From contig JAWLBB010000007.1 of NCBI GenBank assembly GCA_041395105.1, forward strand, positions 1-64,000: a DNA stretch of 64,000 nt. The letters run 5' to 3'. The notes below the pieces were generated by a model, which saw only the letters and a program-made list of their open reading frames with translations, was not told where the DNA came from and did no database searches. The stretch is from Opitutaceae bacterium (lineage in GTDB: Bacteria > Verrucomicrobiota > Verrucomicrobiia > Opitutales > Opitutaceae). The position numbers and the translations under genes were made by a program. This document shows, in pieces, positions 42,329 through 49,286 of the stretch (within the stretch, counting starts at the first letter, position 1; every line of letters starts with the position of its first letter).

Positions 42329-43768
42329 ATGAACTCAGCTCCTGAACGCGTTGCCGCTGTCCTCCTTCTGGTTGTTGGCGTCCTTTCCTGCACACGGTCA
42401 AGCCAGACTGTCGATACCGCGTCGGAACGCCAATGGTTGGCCGGCGATCACCATATCCATTCACGCTACAGCGTCGGGTGGGACAAGTCGACCGATCCTC
42501 CCACACCGGAAATCGGAGGTGATGCCATCTACCCCATTCCGATGAATGCATTGATGGCCCGGTACCATGGATTGAGCTGGATGGTGGCCACCGATCATGG
42601 CGGCCCCACGCACAGCAAGCTGAACCGGGACCTGGCCTATCCCGAACTGGTCCGGTCGAGAGAGGCGGTCCCGGAAGTGATCCAGTTCTATGGTTTGGAG
42701 CTCAATGCGCCCGGAGCCGATCACGCCAGTCTGATCATTCCGCATACGCCCGACGAATCGGACCGCCTTTTCGATCTGGAATCCCGCTTTGACAGGAAGG
42801 AACCTTGGCCACCGGACGGGACTTGGGATACGGAAGCGCGCATGCTTGAAGCATTGAAAGAGATGGACACCCTCAGCCCGAAGCCGGTTGTCATCGCCAA
42901 CCATCCGTCGCGTTCCGCCAGCGGCCTCGGTGTCTACGGCGCCGATTCGCCAGAAGAATTGCGCGACTGGAACGATACCGCGCCCGAGGTTGCGGTTGGC
43001 ATGGCCGGCGCTCCCGGTCACCAGGCAAGCGCCCTCAATCCGGATGGTTCCTTACGAGAGAAAGCTCGTGGATCCTACAAGGGGGCACCGACCATGGGTG
43101 GTTTCGACCAGATGACGGCCCGTCTTGGGGGGTTCTGGGACTCGATGCTGGGGGAGGGCCGTCGGTGGTGGATCACTGCCAATTCCGATTCCCATGTGAA
43201 TTGGAGGGAAGGCGGGGCGGATTTCTGGCCAGGCGAGTATTCAAAGACCTATGTGTGGGCGGCCAGGAATCACGATGATATCCTTGACGGTCTCCGCCAC
43301 GGTCGGGTCTTTGTCACCCTCGGCGATTTGATTTCGGAGTTGCAGGTGACGGCCCGCAGTGGAGCGGACTCCGCGGAAATCGGCGGAAGTTTGAAAGTGA
43401 ATTCCGGGGACGACGTCGAAGTGGTGGTGCGCTTTCTCGATCCCGTCGGTCCCAATGGGGGAGGGGGTGACCCCTCGGTGGCGCGGGTTGATCTGATCGT
43501 GGGTGAAATCGAAGGACCGGCTGCCGATCGAACCATCGACACGAATCCCACCACGAAAGTGGTCGCACGAATGACGAGCGCGGATTGGCAGGTCGAGGGC
43601 GAATGGCGTGTCATGACCTGCCGTCTGGAAAACCTCGATTCGGACCGGTACCTCCGGATCCGCGGGACGAACGGGACCGAACTGGAGCCGGCAGAGGACC
43701 CGGTGGGTGAAGATCCGTGGGCGGACCTCTGGTTTTATTCCAATCCGATTTTCCTGGAAGTCGACTGA
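42329..43768 (+). CDS. PHP-domain lipoprotein, predicted exported phosphoesterase-like enzyme
   Basis: 479 residues from the ATG at 42329, chosen because it opens a lipoprotein signal peptide (AVLLLVVGVLSC, lipidated C21). The PHP motifs follow: GDHHIHSRYS (H42, H44), ATDHGG, an ANHPSRSAS motif and AGAPGH, then the last metal ligand NSDSHVNW, completing a PHP trinuclear site. The C-terminal domain is a beta-sandwich (residues about 360-479). Related to the cytoplasmic PHP-like protein at 1194-2696 in overall layout but exported. Substrate unknown. Preceded by a 219-base gap from the UxuA remnant. Confidence 0.8.
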   Translation: MNSAPERVAAVLLLVVGVLSCTRSSQTVDTASERQWLAGDHHIHSRYSVGWDKSTDPPTPEIGGDAIYPIPMNALMARYHGLSWMVATDHGGPTHSKLNRDLAYPELVRSREAVPEVIQFYGLELNAPGADHASLIIPHTPDESDRLFDLESRFDRKEPWPPDGTWDTEARMLEALKEMDTLSPKPVVIANHPSRSASGLGVYGADSPEELRDWNDTAPEVAVGMAGAPGHQASALNPDGSLREKARGSYKGAPTMGGFDQMTARLGGFWDSMLGEGRRWWITANSDSHVNWREGGADFWPGEYSKTYVWAARNHDDILDGLRHGRVFVTLGDLISELQVTARSGADSAEIGGSLKVNSGDDVEVVVRFLDPVGPNGGGGDPSVARVDLIVGEIEGPAADRTIDTNPTTKVVARMTSADWQVEGEWRVMTCRLENLDSDRYLRIRGTNGTELEPAEDPVGEDPWADLWFYSNPIFLEVD

Positions 43769-43797
43769 AACCCGGACTCTGTATTCTGGACCGCCGG

Positions 43798-43956
43798 GAC
43801 AGGCTTCGTTCTCGCCTTGCTCCGAACGGTTGAAACTTCCCGCCTGATCTGACCGACCTTGCATGCCCGGGCGTAGAGGTTCTGCCGAGATGGGTCCGGC
43901 TTCGAGTCTTCGCTTTCTACGCCGCGACAGGCTTCGTTCTCGCCTTGCTCCGAACG
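43798..43956. repeat. 31-base direct repeat near the tRNA-Val gene
   Basis: GACAGGCTTCGTTCTCGCCT (20 of 31 bases shown) begins both at 43798 and 43926 and the copies match over 31 bases (43798-43828 and 43926-43956). The second copy extends into a perfect hairpin that abuts the tRNA 3' end. Between copies a 7-base inverted repeat GCGTAGA/TCTACGC encloses 37 bases. This may be a local duplication at a tRNA 3' end, as left by integration events; there is no integrase in the window. Confidence 0.7.
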
Positions 43957-43961
43957 AAGCC
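43930..43961 (-). terminator. Hairpin directly after tRNA-Val, possible terminator or 3' processing signal
   Basis: GGCTTCGTTC (43930-43939) and GAACGAAGCC (43952-43961) form a perfect 10-base stem with a 12-base loop. On the minus strand the hairpin starts immediately after the tRNA CCA end. No U-run follows, so termination may be weak or Rho-assisted. Confidence 0.5.
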
Positions 43962-44038
43962 TGGTGGGAGATAGAGGACTCGAACCTCCGACCCCTTGCG
44001 TGTCATGCAAGTGCTCTAACCAACTGAGCTAATCCCCC
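43962..44038 (-). tRNA. tRNA-Val (anticodon GAC)
   Basis: 77 nucleotides including the encoded CCA. Read on the minus strand the acceptor GGGGGAT pairs with ATCTCCC (one G-U), the D-arm contains AGCTCAGTTGGTTAGAGC, the anticodon stem CTTGC/GCAAG encloses the loop ATGACAC giving anticodon GAC, and the T-arm is GGAGG-TTCGAGT-CCTCT. A hairpin directly follows the 3' end. No other tRNA is adjacent. Confidence 0.97.
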
Positions 44039-44174
44039 GTTGTCCGGGCTTGGTCCAGGCCGGGCGATGACCCGGAATGGTTGATCAATGGGTAAAGATG
44101 CGGGCGGATCAAGCATGAAATGGGCTGCTTTTTTTGGTGCCTTCTTCAAGCCCGGCGCAGTAGAAACCTTTTCC

Positions 44175-45848
44175 ATGCTCCAATATCTCCGGATTCGAAA
44201 TCTCGCCCTGCTGGACCAGGTGGAGTTGGAGTTTGCGGCGGGCTTCGTCGCCGTCACCGGCGAGACCGGTGCGGGCAAGAGCATCCTGCTGGGGGCGATC
44301 AGCCTCCTGGCCGGGGGGCGGGCGGACAAGACCCTGATCCGCCAGGGAGCGGACACCTGCGAGGTCGAGGCGGAGCTCCATTTTGAGGATTCTGCGAGGA
44401 TCGATGCAATTCTGGAGGAGGCCGGCATCCCGCTTTGCGAGGACGGCACTTTGATCCTCAGGCGGCAGTTCTCGCGGGATAAGGCGGCCCGGATCAGCGT
44501 GAACGGTGCTCTTGCGACCGCAGCCAACCTGCAGGCTCTCGGGGAGCTCTGGGTTGATTTCCACGGTCCGAACGAACCGCGGCGCCTGCTGCGTCCCGAG
44601 GCCCAGGTGGACCTGCTCGATGCTTTCGGGCGCCTGGACAAGGAATTGGCCGCCTACCGCAAGGAGTATCAGGCGTGGCGTGGCTGCCTGGCCGGGATTG
44701 ACCGGCTTTCGTCAGAGGAACGTCTGCAACCGGATCAGATCGATTTTCTTCGGGACCAGATCCGCAAGATCGATGCCCTGGAGATCTCCGAGGAGGCCAT
44801 GGCCGACCTCGAGCGCGATTTTCAACGGATGACCCGCGCCCAGGATATTCTTGAAGGGGCCAATGCCCTATCGGAGGGCCTGGCCGGAGACGAGGGGTTG
44901 CTTGACCCGCTGGCGGTCCTCATCCGGCGGGCGGTGGAACTGGTCGAGGCTGATCCCACGACCGCGCCGCTCCTTGAGCGGCTGCAGTCCATTTCGATTG
45001 AAGTGGCCGAACTGGGCCGCGAATTTTCCTCACTCGCGTCCGATGTTTCCTTTGACGAAGAAACGGTGGAGGACGTCCAGCGCCGGATGAACAGCTGGCT
45101 GGAAGTCTCCCGGCGCTACGGTCGCGAGCCTGCGGCGGTGCTGGACGCCCGGGCTTCGATGGCGAAGCGGGTGGCGGATCAGGGGGACATCGACGGCAAT
45201 TTGAAACGGCTGCGCACCGAAGCGGAGGCCATGGAGAAGGCGGCCCGCGCGGCGGCGGTCGAATTGGGGCGGAAACGGGCGAAGGCGGGCGCTGAACTGG
45301 TCAAACGCACCAAACCGCTCATGGCCGAGCTCGGTTTCAAGAAAGCGGCCCTCGAAGTGCACCTTGAAGCCACCAGGGCCCTGGGGCCAAGTGGCGATTC
45401 CCGGGTCGAGCTTCATTTTTCGCCTAATGTGGGCGAGCCCATGCTGCCCCTGTCCAAGATCGCCTCGAGCGGTGAGCTGGCCCGGATCCTCCTCGCCCTG
45501 AAGACGGTCCTGGCGGAAGTCGACGACATACCGGTTCTCATTTTCGACGAGGTTGACGCGAACGTGGGCGGCGAGATCGGCGGGGCGGTCGGGGAGAAGA
45601 TGGCGGTGATCGCCCGGGATCACCAGGTTTTCTGCGTGACCCACCTGCCGCAGGTGGCGGCCTGTGCCGGTCAGCACTTTGTGGTGGAAAAGGATCAGTC
45701 GGGCAAACGGGCCAGCGTATCAATCCGAAAGATACACGAGGAAGCGGACGAGCGGGTGGGAGAACTGGCCCGGATGCTCGGGGACCGGAAGGCGAAGTCG
45801 GCCATCGCGCATGCCCGGGAGATGCTGGGGGGTGGACGGAAGGGTTGA
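44175..45848 (+). CDS. recN: DNA repair ATPase RecN
   Basis: 557 residues from the ATG at 44175, which begins at the family's usual LRIRNLALLDQVELEF. Walker A is GETGAGKS (residues about 29-36), the QNLSG-related and signature region is ASSGELARILLALK, and Walker B is VLIFDEVDANVGGEIG. The H-loop VTHLPQVAA follows. A long coiled coil runs from about 160 to 370, as expected for an SMC-like repair protein involved in double-strand break repair by recombination. Length matches E. coli RecN (553). Followed by a 430-base repeat-rich spacer. Confidence 0.95.
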   Translation: MLQYLRIRNLALLDQVELEFAAGFVAVTGETGAGKSILLGAISLLAGGRADKTLIRQGADTCEVEAELHFEDSARIDAILEEAGIPLCEDGTLILRRQFSRDKAARISVNGALATAANLQALGELWVDFHGPNEPRRLLRPEAQVDLLDAFGRLDKELAAYRKEYQAWRGCLAGIDRLSSEERLQPDQIDFLRDQIRKIDALEISEEAMADLERDFQRMTRAQDILEGANALSEGLAGDEGLLDPLAVLIRRAVELVEADPTTAPLLERLQSISIEVAELGREFSSLASDVSFDEETVEDVQRRMNSWLEVSRRYGREPAAVLDARASMAKRVADQGDIDGNLKRLRTEAEAMEKAARAAAVELGRKRAKAGAELVKRTKPLMAELGFKKAALEVHLEATRALGPSGDSRVELHFSPNVGEPMLPLSKIASSGELARILLALKTVLAEVDDIPVLIFDEVDANVGGEIGGAVGEKMAVIARDHQVFCVTHLPQVAACAGQHFVVEKDQSGKRASVSIRKIHEEADERVGELARMLGDRKAKSAIAHAREMLGGGRKG

Positions 45849-45939
45849 GGGCAGATGCCGCGGAGCGGCGGTGGACGGTGGACGGTGGGGGAAGCCGAAG
45901 ATGGAGGGTCGGGGACCGGGAGAGCCGGGAAAACAAAAC

Positions 45940-46038
45940 GTAGCATGCTACAGTTTGTTTTTGATTTTGCTACGTAGGATGCTACGGTTGGTTTTGGGAA
46001 TGAAAACAATACGGTCCAGGCTACGGTTGGTTTTGGGG
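45940..46038. repeat. Three degenerate copies of a GCTACRGTTKGTTTT repeat, one inside a long palindrome
   Basis: ATGCTACAGTTTGTTTTT (from 45945), ATGCTACGGTTGGTTTTGGG (45979-45998) and GGCTACGGTTGGTTTTGGGG (46019-46038) are direct repeats. The first overlaps the perfect 12-base palindrome GTAGCATGCTAC (45940-45951), which extends with one mismatch to about 30 bases flanked by A-rich and T-rich arms. The T-rich arm could let it act as a recN terminator. Confidence 0.7.
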
Positions 46039-46160
46039 CTGTCGCTTTGGAGGACGGCCCGGCGGTCCGTCCCTACCCTGGATTCCATGGGGGGCGGCCG
46101 ATACGGAGATCGGCTGTTCGATTGAGTTGGTGCCTCAAAGGGCCGGACCAGGGTCCGCGC

Positions 46161-46242
46161 CTACACTTTGGGCTGCGGAGAACGGCGGCAGAGCGCCGTT
46201 GCTACACTTTGGGCTCTGGGGAACGGCGGCAGAGCGCCGTTG
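46161..46242. repeat. Tandem 41-base repeat carrying an AACGGCG/CGCCGTT hairpin
   Basis: Two adjacent 41-base units (46161-46201 and 46202-46242) differ at only three or four positions. Each begins CTACACTTTGGGCT and contains the perfect hairpin AACGGCG-GCAGAG-CGCCGTT. A third copy starts at 46243 (CTACATTTT) and then diverges. Compact size, hairpin core and tandem arrangement fit a REP/MITE-like element rather than CRISPR, since the units are contiguous without spacers. Confidence 0.85.
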
Positions 46243-46280
46243 CTACATTTTCGCTGAGAGGACGATCCGCTCCTGCCTGA

Positions 46281-47387
46281 TCAGACGTTGAAGCGGAAGT
46301 GGACGACGTCGCCGTCCTTGACCTCATAGTCGCGTCCTTCCATCCGGTATTTGCCGGCTTCGCGGGCGGCGGCGATGGAGCCGGCGGCTTTCAGGTCTTC
46401 CCATGAGACGACCTCGGCCTTGATGAACCCTTTTTCGAAATCGGTGTGGATGACGCCGGCGCATTGCGGGGCCTTCATGCCCTTGATGAAGGTCCAGGCC
46501 CGGGTCTCGATCTCGCCGGAAGTGAGGAAGGAGGCGAGGCCGAGAAGGTGGTAGGTGGCGTGGATGAGTTCGGAAACCCCGGAATCCCTGGCGCCAAGCT
46601 CGCTGAGGAATTGCTGTTCCTCTTCCGGGCTGAGTTCCCCGAGGTCCTCTTCCAGCTTGGAGCAGATGACGCAGCTTTCGGCGTCGCGGTGGGTGCGGAC
46701 GTATTCGCGGACTTTGGCCACGTGCGGGTTCTTGTCGTGGTCGGCCACATCATCCTCTCCCACGTTGCAGGCGTAGATGACGGGTTTGGCCGAAAGAAGC
46801 TGAAAACCGTTGATGCGCTGCTGTTCGCGTTCGTCGGACACGGCGAAGGAGTTGACGGTCTTCCCCTCATTGAGGTGGGGGATTAGACGCTCGAGGAGGG
46901 CGACGGCGGCGATGGCGTCCTTGTCCTGGCCGCGGGCCTTTTTCAGGTTTCGCTCGAGTTGGCGTTCGGCGGAGTCGAGGTCGGCGAGGACGAGTTCCGT
47001 GCTGATGACCTCGATGTCACGGATCGGGTCGACGCTGCCCATATTGTGGATGATGTCGTCGTTTTCGAAACAGCGGACCACTTCGACGATGGCATCGACT
47101 TCGCGGATATTGGAGAGGAATTTGTTGCCGAGCCCTTCACCTTTGCTGGCCCCGGCGACGAGTCCGGCGATGTCGAGGAATTCAACGGCTGCCGGGATGA
47201 TCTTGGCCGACTTGGTGATTCTGGAGAGCGGCTCCAGGCGGTTGTCGGGCACCTGGACGACGCCCACATTGGGTTCGATCGTGCAGAACGGGTAGTTGGC
47301 CGCCTCCGCCTTGCGGGAGCGGGTGAGGGCGTTGAAGAGGGTGGATTTGCCGACATTGGGCAATCCGACGATTCCGGCTCGGAGCAT
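46281..47387 (-). CDS. ychF: Ribosome-binding ATPase YchF (OLA1 family)
   Basis: 368 residues from the ATG at 47387. It begins with MLRAGIVGLPNVGKSTLFNALT (Walker A, G1), then YPFCTIEPNVGVV, the G3 motif DIAGLV and CNVGEDD in place of the usual NKxD, the feature that makes YchF ATP- rather than GTP-preferring. The C-terminal TGS domain ends REAGKYRMEGRDYEVKDGDVVHFRF. A universally conserved translation-associated factor. It is divergent from rpsP, with a 190-base shared upstream region. Confidence 0.96.
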   Translation of the reverse strand: MLRAGIVGLPNVGKSTLFNALTRSRKAEAANYPFCTIEPNVGVVQVPDNRLEPLSRITKSAKIIPAAVEFLDIAGLVAGASKGEGLGNKFLSNIREVDAIVEVVRCFENDDIIHNMGSVDPIRDIEVISTELVLADLDSAERQLERNLKKARGQDKDAIAAVALLERLIPHLNEGKTVNSFAVSDEREQQRINGFQLLSAKPVIYACNVGEDDVADHDKNPHVAKVREYVRTHRDAESCVICSKLEEDLGELSPEEEQQFLSELGARDSGVSELIHATYHLLGLASFLTSGEIETRAWTFIKGMKAPQCAGVIHTDFEKGFIKAEVVSWEDLKAAGSIAAAREAGKYRMEGRDYEVKDGDVVHFRFNV

Positions 47388-47577
47388 AATGGTAGGGAAA
47401 AGGTCTATCGGAAAACCCTTAATGGGGACGGGAGCGAGCAAAAACGGGTTCCCGACACTTCCGGCGCTGGGATTGCCGAGGCGAATTGATTCAGGAAGGG
47501 GCTTGACAAGCGTTGGGATTACCGGACGATTTTCCGCTTTTCGTCGTCAAATCCTCTTTATCAACCACGCCTCAGTC

Positions 47578-47874
47578 ATGGCATTGAAGATCAAACTCGC
47601 CCGAACCGGCGCCACCCACAATCCTGTTTATCGCGTCGTCGTCGCTGAAGCGCGGGGCAACCGGGACGGCCGTTTCGTGGAGATCCTCGGCACCTATCAG
47701 CCGAAACAGCGGAACAACCGCCTGAAACTGAATGTCGAGCGTGCGGATTACTGGGTCAGCCAGGGAGCGATCCCGACCAACACCAGCCGGTCCCTGATCA
47801 AGAAAGCACGCAAAGCGGCGCCGGCCGAGGTGGCTGCGACCCCGGCCGAGAGCACCGCTTCGGCTGAAGGTTGA
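47578..47874 (+). CDS. rpsP: 30S ribosomal protein S16
   Basis: 98 residues from the ATG at 47578. The sequence MALKIKLARTGATHNPVYRV is the standard S16 opening, followed by RFVEILGTYQP and WVSQGAIPTNTSRSLIKKA. The C-terminal tail (APAEVAATPAESTASAEG) is Ala/Ser-rich and variable in the family. First gene of an rpsP-trmD-rplS unit; rimM, often between rpsP and trmD, is absent here. A TTGACA box at 47503-47508 lies 70 bases upstream, but no good -10 at the right spacing was found. Confidence 0.97.
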   Translation: MALKIKLARTGATHNPVYRVVVAEARGNRDGRFVEILGTYQPKQRNNRLKLNVERADYWVSQGAIPTNTSRSLIKKARKAAPAEVAATPAESTASAEG

Positions 47875-47896
47875 CTCTTTGATTCCGGGCCTGAGC

Positions 47897-47949
47897 GGTC
47901 CGGATGAAGGCCAAGGGTTCGGCTTCAGGGCCGGACCTTTTCTGTTTTT
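47897..47949 (+). terminator. Hairpin with U-rich tail between rpsP and trmD, possible attenuator
   Basis: GGTCCGG (47897-47903) pairs with CCGGACC (47931-47937), extended by an imperfect TGAAG/CTTCA stem, and is followed by TTTTCTGTTTTT. It looks like an intrinsic terminator inside an operon. Partial termination here would give more S16 than TrmD and L19, which fits the high demand for ribosomal protein. Confidence 0.6.
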
Positions 47950-47987
47950 GAGACCATCGCAGAAATCCCCGGGTTTCCATTCCGCCG

Positions 47988-48677
47988 GTGAAGATCGATA
48001 TTCTGACACTTTTCCCCGCGATGCTTGAGGGATTCCTCTCCGAGAGCATGATCGGCCGTGCCCGGACGGCGGGGCTGCTCGAGATCGCGGTTCACAATAT
48101 CCGCGACTGGGCCACGGACAAGCACCAGGTGACCGATGACCGGCCCTTTGGTGGAGGCGCCGGGATGGTCATGAAGCCCGAACCGCTCTTTGCGGCGATC
48201 GAAGCGGTGCGCCGGCCCGGGTCGTTGTCCGTCTATCTGGCTCCGGATGGCGAATCACTGACGCCGACTCTTGCGCGCGAATTGAATGCGGCGCCCCACC
48301 TGATCCTGGTCAGCGGGCATTACGAAGGAATTGACCAGCGGGTGCGGGATCATGCCATTGATCGTGAGGTCAGCATCGGCGATTACGTGCTGACCAACGG
48401 CACCCTCGCGGCGGCCGTCCTGGTCGACGTCTGCGCCCGATTCACGCCCGGTGTTCTCGGTGAGGAAAAGTCATTGACTCAGGAAAGTTTCACCGGCAAT
48501 TTGCTCGACTTCCCTCAATACACGCGACCGGCCGAATTCCGTGGTTGGGGGATCCCAGAGGTTCTTCTTTCGGGGAATCACGCTGAGATTGACAAGTGGC
48601 GACACGAACAGCGGCTCGAGCGAACCCGGAAATTACGTCCCGATTTACTGAAAAAGTCCCATGAAACCAATCGTTAG
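47988..48677 (+). CDS. trmD: tRNA (guanosine(37)-N1)-methyltransferase TrmD
   Basis: 229 residues starting with GTG at 47988. It shows the SPOUT trefoil-knot motifs PFGGGAGMVMKPEP, LVSGHYEGIDQRV and IGDYVLTNGTLAAAVLVD. It adds the N1-methyl group to G37 of tRNAs for Leu, Pro and Arg, preventing frameshifts. The normal neighbour rimM is missing between rpsP and trmD. Its last bases overlap the rplS start by 17, so the two are co-translated. Confidence 0.95.
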   Translation: MKIDILTLFPAMLEGFLSESMIGRARTAGLLEIAVHNIRDWATDKHQVTDDRPFGGGAGMVMKPEPLFAAIEAVRRPGSLSVYLAPDGESLTPTLARELNAAPHLILVSGHYEGIDQRVRDHAIDREVSIGDYVLTNGTLAAAVLVDVCARFTPGVLGEEKSLTQESFTGNLLDFPQYTRPAEFRGWGIPEVLLSGNHAEIDKWRHEQRLERTRKLRPDLLKKSHETNR

Positions 48678-49014
48678 CGAAATCACCCGCAGCCAACTCA
48701 AGACCGATTTGCCCGCCTTCAAGGTTGGTGACGGTGTTCGTGTCCACACCAAGGTGCGGGAAGGCGAAAAAGAGCGTATCCAGGTTTTTGCCGGTATCGT
48801 CATTGCCCGGAAGGGCGGGGGGATCCAGGAGACCTTCACGGTTCGCCGCATTTCCTACGGAGAAGGCGTGGAAAAAGTATTCCCGGTCCACAGCCCGAAC
48901 ATCGACAAGATCGAGATCGACCGCGAGAGCAAGGTCATGCGGGCCCGTCTCTACTACCTGCGTGGCCGGATCGGCAAGCGGGCCGTCCAGGTCAAGGAGA
49001 AGCGGACCTCCTGA
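48661..49014 (+). CDS. rplS: 50S ribosomal protein L19
   Basis: 117 residues, normal length. ITRSQLKTDLPAFKVGDGVR, then IQVFAGIVIARKGGGIQETF and the closing RARLYYLRGRIGKRAVQVKE are characteristic. The start overlaps the trmD stop by 17 bases. A strong terminator follows at 49058-49086. Confidence 0.96.
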   Translation: MKPIVSEITRSQLKTDLPAFKVGDGVRVHTKVREGEKERIQVFAGIVIARKGGGIQETFTVRRISYGEGVEKVFPVHSPNIDKIEIDRESKVMRARLYYLRGRIGKRAVQVKEKRTS

Positions 49015-49057
49015 GCGGGGTGTCTTTCTCCGGCGAATGACCGGATTTGATTTTGAA

Positions 49058-49086
49058 GGGCGGTTCCTGTGGGAGCCGCCCTTTTT
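49058..49086 (+). terminator. Intrinsic terminator of the rpsP-trmD-rplS unit
   Basis: GGGCGGTTCC (49058-49067) pairs with GGAGCCGCCC (49072-49081) over ten bases, including one G-U, with a 4-base loop, directly followed by a TTTTT run (49082-49086). It lies 44 bases after the rplS stop. The following 200 bases to the transketolase start contain only a repeat-like GGCGGTCCGTCCCT segment. Confidence 0.88.
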
Positions 49087-49286
49087 CATGGAAGTGCAGC
49101 CACGCCGCTGTGTCGGTGTTTTCTCCGGATGCCTCGGGCACGTCGACGCAGCGAAGCGGCTGTAGTGCCTGCCGGTCGGACGGCTGGGCGGTCCGTCCCT
49201 GCCGGATCTCCGGCCTCCGTCCATCCCATTACGGTAATGGCTTCTTGTCTTGCGCCCGGCATTCCGGCGATTTCAAATGGTCCATT

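Larger units (their letters stand above)
45849..46280. other. Repeat-rich spacer between recN and ychF
   Basis: 432 bases with no gene. It consists almost entirely of repeats listed separately (45940-46038, 46161-46242), plus the inverted repeat GCCGAT-ACGGAG-ATCGGC near 46098-46115 and a GGCGGTCCGTCCCTA-type segment at 46061-46076 that recurs as GGGCGGTCCGTCCCTGCC at about 49187. The mosaic of palindromes suggests successive insertion of small mobile repeats. Confidence 0.7.

Noticed and set aside
46161..46242. Tandem repeat considered as a CRISPR array
   Set aside because: Units are contiguous with no variable spacers, only two full copies exist, and no cas gene is in the window.
47503..47508. 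TTGACA as the -35 box of an rpsP promoter
   Set aside because: No acceptable -10 hexamer is found 16-18 bases downstream, so I do not list a promoter.
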